Shown one piece after another: positions 8,577 to 16,092 of a stretch of 16,092 bases of DNA. The notes beneath the pieces were generated by a model. The model was not told the DNA's origin. It saw only the letters and a list, made by a program, of their open reading frames with translations, and searched no databases. The translations under genes were made by a program, and so were the position numbers. Positions within the stretch are counted from its first letter, which is position 1; each line of letters starts with the position of its first letter. The DNA is from Calditrichia bacterium (GTDB lineage: Bacteria > Calditrichota > Calditrichia > JAJRVZ01), in contig DAOWAQ010000017.1 of NCBI GenBank assembly GCA_030634505.1, positions 1-16,092 of the forward strand. Reading direction: 5' to 3'.

Positions 8577-8777
8577 ATGAAAAAAGGAATACATCCGGAA
8601 TATAAAAAGGCAACCGTTAACTGCGCATGTGGAAATTCATTTGAAACACATACTACAGTTGGTGACCTCAAAGTAGAAATTTGTTCTGCCTGTCACCCAT
8701 TTTTTACCGGCAAACAGAAGTTAGTTGACTCTGCCGGGCGTGTAGAAAAATTCTTGAAAAAATACGGTAAAAAATAG
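8577..8777 (+). CDS. rpmE: Large ribosomal subunit protein bL31, zinc-binding (C+) type
   Basis: bL31 bridges the two ribosomal subunits at the central protuberance. The 66-residue protein has the full zinc ligand set of the C+ form: C16 and C18 (NCACGN) and C36 and C39 (CSACHPF). It also shows the family start MKKGIHPEY and the ending [14 protein letters not shown]+ L31 proteins store zinc and are replaced by a C- paralogue (RpmE2/YtiA) in some zinc-starved bacteria; no such paralogue lies in this window. A clear Shine-Dalgarno sequence precedes the ATG. The gene stands between rho and a strong terminator, so it may form its own short transcript or end the rho transcript. Confidence 0.98.
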   Translation: MKKGIHPEYKKATVNCACGNSFETHTTVGDLKVEICSACHPFFTGKQKLVDSAGRVEKFLKKYGKK

Positions 8778-8794
8778 CCTTACCGCTCTGCGGT
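8765..8794 (+). promoter_or_regulatory. Two mutually exclusive hairpins at the rpmE stop codon
   Basis: CGGTAA (8765-8770, in the last codons of rpmE) pairs with TTACCG (8780-8785), enclosing the stop codon in a 9-nt loop. ACCGC (8782-8786) can alternatively pair with GCGGT (8790-8794) around a 3-nt loop. The two stems share 8782-8785 and cannot form together. A ribosome on the stop codon would block the first and leave the second free. Whether this influences the terminator at 8817-8862 is unknown. Confidence 0.35.
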
Positions 8795-8816
8795 TGGATA
8801 AATTAAGATAAATATT

Positions 8817-8862
8817 ACGGAATGTGTATCTTGCTTATTGATGTGCGTTCCGTTTTTTTTTT
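8817..8862 (+). terminator. Intrinsic terminator after rpmE
   Basis: A 13-bp stem (8817-8829 with 8841-8853) encloses an 11-nt loop, and a run of ten T covers 8853-8862. The outer six pairs (ACGGAA/TTCCGT) are canonical; the inner part contains four G-U wobbles (T8823, T8825, G8826 and T8827 of the left arm). Those wobbles pair only in plus-strand RNA, so the structure serves rightward transcription. It should end rpmE transcripts and at least partly isolate the DUF1385-prfA genes. Confidence 0.85.
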
Positions 8863-8913
8863 AATAATCTAGCAAAAATATTTTTAATTTATATTGTATT
8901 TGGAGTAAAATTA

Positions 8914-9918
8914 ATGTCAGAAAAAAAACAAAATGAAACAATAATGCCTGTTGGTGGACAAGCCGTGATTGAAGGAGTGATGATGCGATCTCCCAAACGC
9001 CTTGCGACTGCTATTAGACGTGCTTCAGGTGAAATAGAGATAAAAACACAGGAATATGAATCGTTAATTCAGAGAAAAAAATATTTAAATATCCCAATTA
9101 TCAGAGGCGCCATAACTCTCATAGAAGTTATGATTTTGGGTATCAAAACACTGCAATGGTCTGCTGATAAAGCAATGGAAGATATTGATGAAGAAGATAA
9201 AAAAAGTGGTAAAAAGGTTAAAAAAAAGAAGAAAAAAGAAGGTATGTCTAACCTCAGCGCTGTTCTCACAATATCATTTGCTTTAATTCTTGGCATGGGT
9301 CTTTTTATTGGTTTGCCAATATATTTAACTACCAAAATTTTTAATATTGAACGTGAAGCATTACTTTTTAATTTGGTTGCAGGCGGAATCAGAATAACCC
9401 TATTTCTTGCTTATGTCTGGGGTATATCTTTTATGAAAGATGTTGTTAGATTATTCCAATATCATGGTGCTGAACATAAATCCATTTTTGCATTTGAAAG
9501 CAAAGTATTTTTGTCACCGGAAAATGCTCAAAAATTTACAACATTCCATCCACGTTGCGGTACAAGCTTTTTAGTGATGGTTATGGTTATTTCTCTCTTC
9601 TTTTTTGCTTTTTTGGATACATTTGTAATTTATTTTTATGGTGATATAAATTTATTTATTAGACTTATCACACATATACCTTTTGTTCCAATTGTTGGTG
9701 GAATTGGATATGAAGCAATAAAAGCTTCCGCCAAAAGAACTAATTCTTCTATCGTTCAATTTTTAATTGCGCCTGGATTGTGGTTACAAAGAATAACAAC
9801 TAGTACTCCTGATTTAAAACAATTGGAAGTTGGAATTGCTGCACTTAAAGCTGCATTGGGCGATGATTATAAGGATGAATTAGTCAAGGAAGATGCAGAA
9901 GTAGCAGAAATTGCTTAA
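8914..9918 (+). CDS. DUF1385 family integral membrane protein
   Basis: This 334-residue protein belongs to the DUF1385 family (B. subtilis YqhQ group), whose function I cannot state. The diagnostic motifs are all present: GGQAVIEGVMMRSP (14-27), YHGAEHK (183-189), FHPRCGTSF (211-219) and PGLWLQRITT (287-296) followed by QLEV. Hydrophobic segments lie at about 114-138, 148-172 and 217-241, with a further one around 248-266. The conserved His, Glu and Cys residues in the two central motifs look like a metal or catalytic site, which is inference. A very charged cytoplasmic-looking linker (about 88-109) contains runs of Lys encoded by A-tracts. GGAG at 8902-8905 sets the ATG. It sits 24 bp before prfA; the same neighbourhood (rpmE, DUF1385, prfA, prmC) is known in other phyla such as clostridia. 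Confidence 0.95.
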   Translation: MSEKKQNETIMPVGGQAVIEGVMMRSPKRLATAIRRASGEIEIKTQEYESLIQRKKYLNIPIIRGAITLIEVMILGIKTLQWSADKAMEDIDEEDKKSGKKVKKKKKKEGMSNLSAVLTISFALILGMGLFIGLPIYLTTKIFNIEREALLFNLVAGGIRITLFLAYVWGISFMKDVVRLFQYHGAEHKSIFAFESKVFLSPENAQKFTTFHPRCGTSFLVMVMVISLFFFAFLDTFVIYFYGDINLFIRLITHIPFVPIVGGIGYEAIKASAKRTNSSIVQFLIAPGLWLQRITTSTPDLKQLEVGIAALKAALGDDYKDELVKEDAEVAEIA

Positions 9919-9942
9919 ACTTTACAATCGACAGGTGTTATT

Positions 9943-11016
9943 ATGATCCAGGAAAAAATACAAAAATTAAAAGAACGTAATAATTTTTTACTTCAGGAAC
10001 TCTCGAAACCCGATGTTGCTTCTGACTCTAACAAATTCCGCAAAATTGCCCGAGAACAAAGTGAACTTTCCGAAATTTTGACTGTTAGTGATAAGCTGGA
10101 AAAAATTACCTCACAAGTAGAAGATGATTTAGAAATAATTCATGATAATGAAGATGATGAATTAGTTATTATTGCAAAAGACGAAATTGAAACACTTGAG
10201 GTTGAGCGTAATAAACTTGAAGAGCAATTAAAATTATTGTTGATACCCAAGGATCCCAATGATAGTAAAAATGCCATTGTTGAAATTCGTGCCGGAACCG
10301 GAGGTGATGAAGCAGCAATCTTTGCTGGTGATCTTTACCGAATGTATTCAAAATACTGTGAGCAAAATAACTATAAAGTTGAAATAATGAATTCGAATCC
10401 GTCAGAAAGAGGTGGTTTTAAAGAAATTATCTTTAATGTAATTGGAGCCGATGCATTCGGAAAATTAAAATTTGAGAGTGGTGTGCATCGCGTTCAAAGA
10501 GTTCCAGATACAGAAACACAAGGACGGGTTCATACATCTGCAGCTTCTGTTGTAATATTACCAGAAGTAGAAGATGTCGAAGTTGTAATCAAGTCAAATG
10601 AATTAAAAGTAGATGTATATCGATCATCCGGTCCGGGAGGACAAAGTGTAAATACTACAGATTCCGCCGTTAGAATAACTCACATTCCAACTGGAATGGT
10701 AGTAACATGCCAGGATGAAAAATCCCAGTTAAAAAATAAAAACAAAGCATTAAAAGTATTAAAAGCAAGATTATTTGACCTGGCTCAAAGAGAGCAGAAT
10801 GACAGCATAGCCTCTCAAAGAAAAACCATGGTGGCCGGCGGCGATAGAAGTGCCAAAATCAGAACCTATAATTTTCCGCAGGGGCGTGTAACAGATCATC
10901 GAATTAACCTTACTCTTTATAAACTTGATCGTATTGTTTTTGGTGAGATTGATGAATTAATAGAAAAATTGCAGCTCGCTGATCGTACAGAAAAATTGGA
11001 ACATTCCATAAGTTGA
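9943..11016 (+). CDS. prfA: Peptide chain release factor 1
   Basis: RF1 recognises UAA and UAG stop codons and triggers peptide release. The 357-residue length is normal for RF1. The N-terminal coiled-coil domain spans about 1-100. Domain 2 holds the stop-codon tripeptide PxT as PDT (188-190) in [12 protein letters not shown], which identifies RF1 rather than RF2 (SPF). The peptidyl-transferase loop is [17 protein letters not shown] with GGQ at 232-234; Gln234 is the expected target of PrmC, encoded next door. The ending ([12 protein letters not shown]) is typical. AGG at 9933-9935, 7 bp ahead, supports the ATG. Confidence 0.98.
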   Translation: MIQEKIQKLKERNNFLLQELSKPDVASDSNKFRKIAREQSELSEILTVSDKLEKITSQVEDDLEIIHDNEDDELVIIAKDEIETLEVERNKLEEQLKLLLIPKDPNDSKNAIVEIRAGTGGDEAAIFAGDLYRMYSKYCEQNNYKVEIMNSNPSERGGFKEIIFNVIGADAFGKLKFESGVHRVQRVPDTETQGRVHTSAASVVILPEVEDVEVVIKSNELKVDVYRSSGPGGQSVNTTDSAVRITHIPTGMVVTCQDEKSQLKNKNKALKVLKARLFDLAQREQNDSIASQRKTMVAGGDRSAKIRTYNFPQGRVTDHRINLTLYKLDRIVFGEIDELIEKLQLADRTEKLEHSIS

Positions 11017-11043
11017 AATATTTAGATTCTATTTTATTAAATT
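11013..11043 (+). promoter_or_regulatory. Possible promoter for prmC-rnr
   Basis: TTGAAA (11013-11018), overlapping the prfA stop codon, is followed after 18 bp by TTAAATT (11037-11043). It resembles the elements before uppS, rho and rpmE, but the spacing is slightly long and the -35 weaker. The 103-bp prfA-prmC gap is otherwise featureless, and co-transcription from upstream is equally possible. Confidence 0.28.
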
Positions 11044-11119
11044 TATTAGTGATATTTCCCCATTTTCATGAAATCGGTTTTTAAATAGAACTTTCTTCCC
11101 ATCCAGATTTTAACATAGA

Positions 11120-11989
11120 ATGAAAAAAAAACAAAATACCTGGAAAGTAATCGATATATTAAAAATTACAACCGATTACTTTAAAGACAAACAAATAGAA
11201 AATCCTCGCCTCAATGCTGAACAATTATTAGCGCATGTTTTAGATCTATCACGAGTTCAACTATATGTTCAGTTTGAACGACCTTTATCTTCTACAGAAG
11301 TTTCTTTATTTAGAGAACTTATTCGTCGTCGTGCAGCAAATGAACCTTTGCAATACATTTTGGGTGAAACAGAATTTATGGGACTTAATTTCAAAGTTAC
11401 ACCCGCAACGCTAATTCCCCGACCGGAAACAGAATTACTCGTTGAACATATTATTGAGACTGTAAAAAATTCTAAGAATGAAAATATATCAATAATTGAC
11501 ATTGGAACAGGTAGCGGTTGTATTGCAATTAGTTTAGCCCATTACTTGACAGATTGTAAAATAATTGCAACTGATATTTCTCAGGAAGCGCTTAACTTGG
11601 CAAAGAATAATGCTACAGCTAACAAAACAAATAATGTTAATTTTTTAAAGCATGATATTTTAATGGCAAGTAAATTTCCGGTTGATTCTATCGACATCAT
11701 AGTGTCCAACCCACCATATATATCTGTAGCTGAAATGAATGATTTACCAAATGAAATAAAGAATTTTGAGCCTGAAGTAGCATTAACTGATAATAAGAAT
11801 GGAATTCTTTTTTATGATAAGATTCTATCGTTGATTGACAAAGACCTGAAATGTAAATTTGTAATTATGGAAATGAATGCTAATCTTAAAGATCAAATTA
11901 TAAATATTGCAACAAAATATGGTTTTACAGATTTAGAAATTATTACGGATTTAAATAATCTCCCAAGAATATTAAAAATAAGAGTGTAA
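11120..11989 (+). CDS. prmC: Release factor glutamine N5-methyltransferase
   Basis: PrmC uses SAM to methylate the glutamine of the GGQ loop of release factors, raising their activity. The 289-residue protein shows the N-terminal helical domain (about 1-75), the linker motif GETEFMGL and IPRPETE (99-105), the SAM-binding glycine motif DIGTGSG (127-133) and the catalytic/substrate motif NPPY (197-200) followed by the family-typical EPEVAL. It lies directly after its presumed substrate gene prfA, with a 103-bp gap, and ends 4 bp before rnr. The chosen ATG has no Shine-Dalgarno sequence; no better start lies upstream. Confidence 0.97.
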   Translation: MKKKQNTWKVIDILKITTDYFKDKQIENPRLNAEQLLAHVLDLSRVQLYVQFERPLSSTEVSLFRELIRRRAANEPLQYILGETEFMGLNFKVTPATLIPRPETELLVEHIIETVKNSKNENISIIDIGTGSGCIAISLAHYLTDCKIIATDISQEALNLAKNNATANKTNNVNFLKHDILMASKFPVDSIDIIVSNPPYISVAEMNDLPNEIKNFEPEVALTDNKNGILFYDKILSLIDKDLKCKFVIMEMNANLKDQIINIATKYGFTDLEIITDLNNLPRILKIRV

Positions 11990-11993
11990 TTGC

Positions 11994-14117
11994 ATGGCAA
12001 AAAGCAAAAAACAAATTTTTGAAAAAAACATATTAAACCTTTTAAGACAGAATGAGACAGGACTTTCTTCCAAATCCCTTTCTAAAGTATTGGAAGTACA
12101 TAAAGCTGAATACAGATTTTTTCGGGCTGCTTTAGATAATCTAAAATCCCATCACTTAATTCAAAAAGTTAGAGAGACTAACAATTTTATTATAGCTGAA
12201 ATACAAAATTTTGTAGAAGGTGAATTAAAAATCGCTCGCGGAGGATTTGGTTTTGTACTTGACGAAAACAATAAAAATGATGATATCTTTATTGGACGAG
12301 ACCATTTAAACACTGCATTCGACAGGGATATTGTACAAGTTAAACTCTATGCAAAATCAAAAGGGAAAAGACGAGAAGGATTTGTAACAAAAGTAGTAAA
12401 AAGGTTTCGGACAACCTTTGTTGGTACTTTTCATCTGACTAAATATTATGGATATGTAGTACCGGATGACTCTAAAATTTATCGTGATTTTTTTATTCCA
12501 AAAGAAAAATATGGTAAAGCAACGCATGGTCAAAAAGTTCTGCTTACATTGGATGAATGGAAAAGTGATCACCAAAATCCTGAAGGTACTATTATAGAAA
12601 TTCTGGGATTTCCCGGAGAAAAAGGTGTTGACATTGCTTCTATTGCCGGATCATTTCAACTGGGATTAAACTTTACTGAAAAGGTTGAAAATGAAGCAAT
12701 AAATATTCAGTATAAAGTTACAGAGTCCGAATTAAAATCGAGAATTGATTTCAGAAATGAAACATGTATTACCATTGACCCTGAAGACGCTAAGGATTTT
12801 GATGACGCGGTTACATTTAAATTATTAAATAATGGTAATTATGAGCTTGGTGTGCACATCGCAGATGTAAGTTATTACGTTGCTGAAAATTCATCTATCG
12901 ATAAAGAAGCATTTAAACGGACTACCAGTGTTTATCTTGTGGACAGAGTTATACCAATGTTGCCCGAACACCTGTCTAATGAGCTTTGCAGCTTACAACC
13001 TCAAAAAGATCGATTGACTTTTAGCTGTATCATGGAGTTTTCCCCTAAAGGTAATATTGCAAACTATAAGATAAGCCCTTCTATAATTCATAGTAAACGA
13101 AGATTCAACTACGAAGAAGTACAATCTATTATTGATAATAAATCCACTGATCCATTTTATCCTTTACTGAACGACATGATGCAATTCAGCAAGCTATTAA
13201 CTAAGAAAAGATTGAGTGACGGCGGCATTGATTTTGAAACACCGGAAATTGAATTCGACCTGGACGATACCGGATTTCCGACAGCAATTCATAGAAAACA
13301 AAGACTTGATAGCCATCGGTTGATCGAAGAATTTATGCTGGCTGCAAATAAAACTGTCGCCCAACATATTAAAAAAATCAGCAGCGAGAAATTTTCCTAT
13401 CCTTTCATTTACCGAGTACACGAAAAGCCCGATACAGAAAAAATGAAAAAACTTCTCGAGTTTCTGAAAGCCATTGGTTATCAAATCAAATTTAATAAAA
13501 ATGATTTGACGTCTTTTTTTCAGAAACTTTTAAATGACATCAAGGGTTCTAAAGAAGAAATAGTAATTGAAGAAATTGCTTTGAGATCAATGATGAAAGC
13601 AATGTATGCCACAAAAAACGTCGGACATTTTGGATTGGGATTTGAAGATTACACCCATTTCACTTCTCCTATCAGAAGATACCCTGATTTGGCAGTGCAC
13701 AGATTATTAAGAGAATATTTGAAAAGTTCAAAATTTGATAAAAATATGTTTACAAGAAAATTAAAAAAGATTTGTGACCAATCCTCAACTATGGAAAAAT
13801 TGGCATTGGAAGCTGAAAGAGGATCCGTGCGATTAAAACAAAATGAATATATTAGCTTGCATGTCGGGGAGGAATTTGAAGGAGTAATTTCTGGGGTTAT
13901 GTCTTTTGGAATTTTCGTTGAATTGGTAGAAACACTCGTTGAAGGATTAATACATATAACAAATCTTAATGATGATTATTATATATTTAATGAGAAATCC
14001 TATTCTTTGATCGGGCGTGATTCAAACCGGGCTTTAAGGCTGGGAGACACAGTTAAAATTATAGTTGATAAAGTAAACTTAGAAGTTGGGAAAGTAGATT
14101 TTCGATTGGTTTCATAA
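11994..14117 (+). CDS. rnr: Ribonuclease R (RNB-family 3'-5' exoribonuclease)
   Basis: RNase R is a processive 3'-5' exonuclease able to degrade structured RNA and takes part in rRNA quality control. The 707-residue protein has an N-terminal winged-helix region (about 8-68), two cold-shock domains (about 74-118 and 139-189), the RNB domain with catalytic IDPEDAKDFDDA (261-272; Asp262, Asp268, Asp270 and Asp271 are all present), the conserved TSPIRRYPDLAVH (557-569) and a C-terminal S1 domain (about 624-706). It lacks the long basic tail of the 813-residue E. coli enzyme, as do many non-proteobacterial forms. The winged helix and full domain order favour RNase R over RNase II. It begins 4 bp after prmC, so the two are surely co-transcribed; a 65-bp gap separates it from lptD. 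Confidence 0.96.
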   Translation: MAKSKKQIFEKNILNLLRQNETGLSSKSLSKVLEVHKAEYRFFRAALDNLKSHHLIQKVRETNNFIIAEIQNFVEGELKIARGGFGFVLDENNKNDDIFIGRDHLNTAFDRDIVQVKLYAKSKGKRREGFVTKVVKRFRTTFVGTFHLTKYYGYVVPDDSKIYRDFFIPKEKYGKATHGQKVLLTLDEWKSDHQNPEGTIIEILGFPGEKGVDIASIAGSFQLGLNFTEKVENEAINIQYKVTESELKSRIDFRNETCITIDPEDAKDFDDAVTFKLLNNGNYELGVHIADVSYYVAENSSIDKEAFKRTTSVYLVDRVIPMLPEHLSNELCSLQPQKDRLTFSCIMEFSPKGNIANYKISPSIIHSKRRFNYEEVQSIIDNKSTDPFYPLLNDMMQFSKLLTKKRLSDGGIDFETPEIEFDLDDTGFPTAIHRKQRLDSHRLIEEFMLAANKTVAQHIKKISSEKFSYPFIYRVHEKPDTEKMKKLLEFLKAIGYQIKFNKNDLTSFFQKLLNDIKGSKEEIVIEEIALRSMMKAMYATKNVGHFGLGFEDYTHFTSPIRRYPDLAVHRLLREYLKSSKFDKNMFTRKLKKICDQSSTMEKLALEAERGSVRLKQNEYISLHVGEEFEGVISGVMSFGIFVELVETLVEGLIHITNLNDDYYIFNEKSYSLIGRDSNRALRLGDTVKIIVDKVNLEVGKVDFRLVS

Positions 14118-14138
14118 TTTTTAACAGCGATTGGAATA

Positions 14139-14167
14139 TTTACTTTTATTTGTTGTCTAACTATAAC
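14139..14167 (+). promoter_or_regulatory. Weak promoter candidate before lptD
   Basis: TTTACT (14139-14144), a 17-bp spacer and TATAAC (14162-14167) fit sigma-70 geometry with 4/6 and 5/6 matches. Transcription would begin about 9 nt before the lptD ATG, giving an almost leaderless message, which lowers confidence; read-through from rnr is a simple alternative. Confidence 0.22.
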
Positions 14168-14182
14168 GGCATATATTTTAGG

Positions 14183-16092
14183 ATGAATAAAATTTTTGAC
14201 ATTTGGGCCGTATTAAAAAATATTTCATTATACTTATATTGTTTAATTATCTTTATTTTAATGACAAATATCTCTTTTGCGCAAGACAATGTTTTGAAAG
14301 ATTCGATTTCAGAAGTTCCCAACGAAATAGTTATTACTGACAGTACACAATTAGATTCAATCGCTGCAGATACTACTATTGAAAAAGAAAAATTTAAATT
14401 AGAATCTAAAATTGTTTATGACGCCGATATTGTCAGCCTTAGTCGCAGTAAAAATAAAATTTATCTTTACGGAAATGCGCAGGTTAAATATGAAAACATG
14501 ACTTTGACCGCTGCAAAAATCGTTGTAGATCAGAATGAAAATTTTCTGTTTGCGGAAGGTGTTATCGATACAGTTGATTCTTTGGGAAATCCAATTTACA
14601 AAGATACACCTGTTTTTACAGAACAGGGAGACGAACCAATGTACGGAAATACACTGCGATATGACTTTAAAACAAAACGTGGCAAAATTGTATATGGAAA
14701 AACACAAATGTCGCCTGGATATTACAGGGGACAGGATATATTTAAAATTAGTGAAAACACTATGCTGGTTCAGGATGGTTATTTTACATCCTGTGAATAT
14801 ATAGATAATCCTCATTTCTATTTCAGAAGTGATGAAATGCGTGTGCTTGTTAAGGATAAAGTAGTAGCTAAACCAATTTATTTCTATATTGCAGATGTGC
14901 CGCTTGCTGTGTTACCATTTGCTGTATTCCCCAATAAAAAAGGACGACGTTCCGGTATTTTAATTCCAAGTTATGGGGAAAGCTCTTTTGGTGGCAGATT
15001 TTTAAAAGATATTGGTTATTATTGGGCGCCTAACGATTATGTTGACGCCACTTTTTTAACAGATTTTTACGACAAACTCGGATTTGTTTACGATGCTGAA
15101 CTTAATTATACAGTAAGATACATTCTTAATGGCCATTTTTCTGCCAGGTATTATCCCGTTGATCCAAATTCAGGTCTTAAAAGGGAAAGATGGGGTGTTG
15201 ACTTGCGACACTCTCACACAATCGATCCAACATTAAGAATAACAGCTGCTGGAAAATTTCAAAGTGATAAAAATTATGAAAAAGAATACAATAGTAATTT
15301 TGAAACCCGCACCAACCAGGTAATCACTTCTAACCTAACAGTAAGCAAGAAGTTTAAAGGTACAAAAAACAGTATGAATTTAAATATTAGTCGTACCGAA
15401 AATTTACAAAGCGGAAATATTAATTATACACTACCACAAATTTCCTTTTCGCGTTCTCAGACCTCTATATATGAAACTTTTACCGGAATCGGAGTTAAAG
15501 GAAAACGTAGTTGGTATCAAGATATTTACTTTTCCTATAATTCGAAAGCTATCAGAAAAGGTTCAAAAATTATTGGGGATTCTACTACGACTGAAACTAT
15601 AACTCAGGGTATTGATCACAACTTGCAGTTTAATTCTCCACAGAAAATAATGGGAGTTTTTAGTTTAAATCCATCATTTAGCTACAAAGAAACCTGGGTA
15701 GATGAAACCACTGAAGGATTTCTTGATTCTGCTTCTAATTCTGTAATTAAAAAACAGAAAAAAGGATTCGCCATTCGCAGAACATTTAATACCAGTTTAT
15801 CATTAAAAACGACTCTATATGGTATGTTTGAACCTAATATTGGTTCACTTAAATTTATCAGGCACAAAATGGATCCACAGATTTCCTACACCTACACACC
15901 AGATTTCTCTTCACCATTTTATGGATATTATAAAACTGTGATTGATACAGCTGGTGAGGAACAATTGATTGACAGATTTCAGAAAAGCCCGTTCGGCGGG
16001 ACCTCAAGACATGAATCGCAAAGTTTAAGATACAGTTTAAGCAATCTTTTTCAAGCTAAGTTGATTGATGATGATGGCGAAGAACAAAAAGT
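14183..16092 (+). CDS. lptD: LPS-assembly outer membrane protein LptD (3' end outside window)
   Basis: LptD forms the outer-membrane barrel that, with LptE, inserts lipopolysaccharide into the outer leaflet. The frame stays open from ATG 14183 to the window edge (636 codons plus two bases). Residues 1-33 form a signal peptide: basic start, hydrophobic core LYLYCLIIFILM, then an SFA-QD cleavage site at 33/34. An Asp/Ser/Thr-rich linker (about 34-65) leads to an OstA/LptA-like beta-jellyroll domain (about 66-225), including YLYGNAQVKYENMTLTA. The family hallmark follows: TSCEYIDNPHFYF with one cysteine (Cys204), then PLAVLPFAVFPNKKGRRSGILIPSYGES and the first barrel strands with alternating polar/hydrophobic pattern and many aromatic residues. 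A weak AGG abuts the ATG; a later in-frame ATG (14261) would destroy the signal peptide. The disulfide pattern of E. coli LptD cannot be judged from this fragment. Confidence 0.93.
   Translation, partial: MNKIFDIWAVLKNISLYLYCLIIFILMTNISFAQDNVLKDSISEVPNEIVITDSTQLDSIAADTTIEKEKFKLESKIVYDADIVSLSRSKNKIYLYGNAQVKYENMTLTAAKIVVDQNENFLFAEGVIDTVDSLGNPIYKDTPVFTEQGDEPMYGNTLRYDFKTKRGKIVYGKTQMSPGYYRGQDIFKISENTMLVQDGYFTSCEYIDNPHFYFRSDEMRVLVKDKVVAKPIYFYIADVPLAVLPFAVFPNKKGRRSGILIPSYGESSFGGRFLKDIGYYWAPNDYVDATFLTDFYDKLGFVYDAELNYTVRYILNGHFSARYYPVDPNSGLKRERWGVDLRHSHTIDPTLRITAAGKFQSDKNYEKEYNSNFETRTNQVITSNLTVSKKFKGTKNSMNLNISRTENLQSGNINYTLPQISFSRSQTSIYETFTGIGVKGKRSWYQDIYFSYNSKAIRKGSKIIGDSTTTETITQGIDHNLQFNSPQKIMGVFSLNPSFSYKETWVDETTEGFLDSASNSVIKKQKKGFAIRRTFNTSLSLKTTLYGMFEPNIGSLKFIRHKMDPQISYTYTPDFSSPFYGYYKTVIDTAGEEQLIDRFQKSPFGGTSRHESQSLRYSLSNLFQAKLIDDDGEEQK

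Noticed and set aside
14399..14815. 138-codon open frame antisense to the start of lptD
   Set aside because: It lies wholly within a clearly coding LptD frame (OstA-like domain) on the other strand; its product is Cys/Phe/Ile-rich with no recognisable motif.
1..16092. Search for a novel defence, mobile or biosynthetic system
   Set aside because: All long frames belong to conserved housekeeping families except one small membrane protein; no integrase, transposase, repeats of a CRISPR type, toxin-antitoxin pair or tRNA-associated attachment site was seen.

Overview
The window is a compact, AT-rich (roughly one third G+C by eye) chromosomal segment made almost entirely of housekeeping genes. 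I see no mobile element, CRISPR array, tRNA or rRNA. The final gene encodes LptD, the outer-membrane LPS translocon, so the host is a diderm (Gram-negative) bacterium. The mix of lptD with the order rho-rpmE-DUF1385-prfA-prmC, the low G+C, and the variable Shine-Dalgarno use suggest the Fibrobacterota-Chlorobiota-Bacteroidota superphylum or a relative (for example Calditrichota, Marinimicrobia or Ignavibacteria). That placement is an inference; the sequence alone does not fix the phylum.

Left arm (minus strand, read right to left): lepA (EF4, back-translocating GTPase), then lepB (signal peptidase I), then hemW (radical-SAM heme chaperone), with gaps of about 110 and 68 bp. A very short reading frame may start another gene at the left edge. 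Positions 4172-4409 form a divergent intergenic region that should carry promoters for both arms.

Right arm (plus strand): uppS (undecaprenyl diphosphate synthase) overlaps by one base an unrecognised 136-residue membrane protein. Then come folC (folylpolyglutamate/dihydrofolate synthase), rho (termination factor), rpmE (zinc-type L31), a strong intrinsic terminator, a DUF1385 membrane protein, prfA (RF1), prmC (the methyltransferase that modifies the GGQ glutamine of RF1), rnr (RNase R) and the first 636 codons of lptD, which runs off the window.

Functionally the genes cover transcription termination (Rho), translation and its termination (L31, EF4, RF1, PrmC), RNA decay (RNase R), and envelope building (UppS for the lipid carrier, signal peptidase for export, LptD for LPS insertion). 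Plus-strand gaps before uppS, rho, rpmE and prmC each contain a TTG-type element followed 15-18 bp later by TTAAATT, a possible shared promoter form. No clearly novel system is evident. The points most worth a second look are the uncharacterised membrane protein translationally coupled to uppS, the shared promoter-like motif, the DUF1385 gene inside a translation-termination cluster, and competing hairpins at the end of rpmE.
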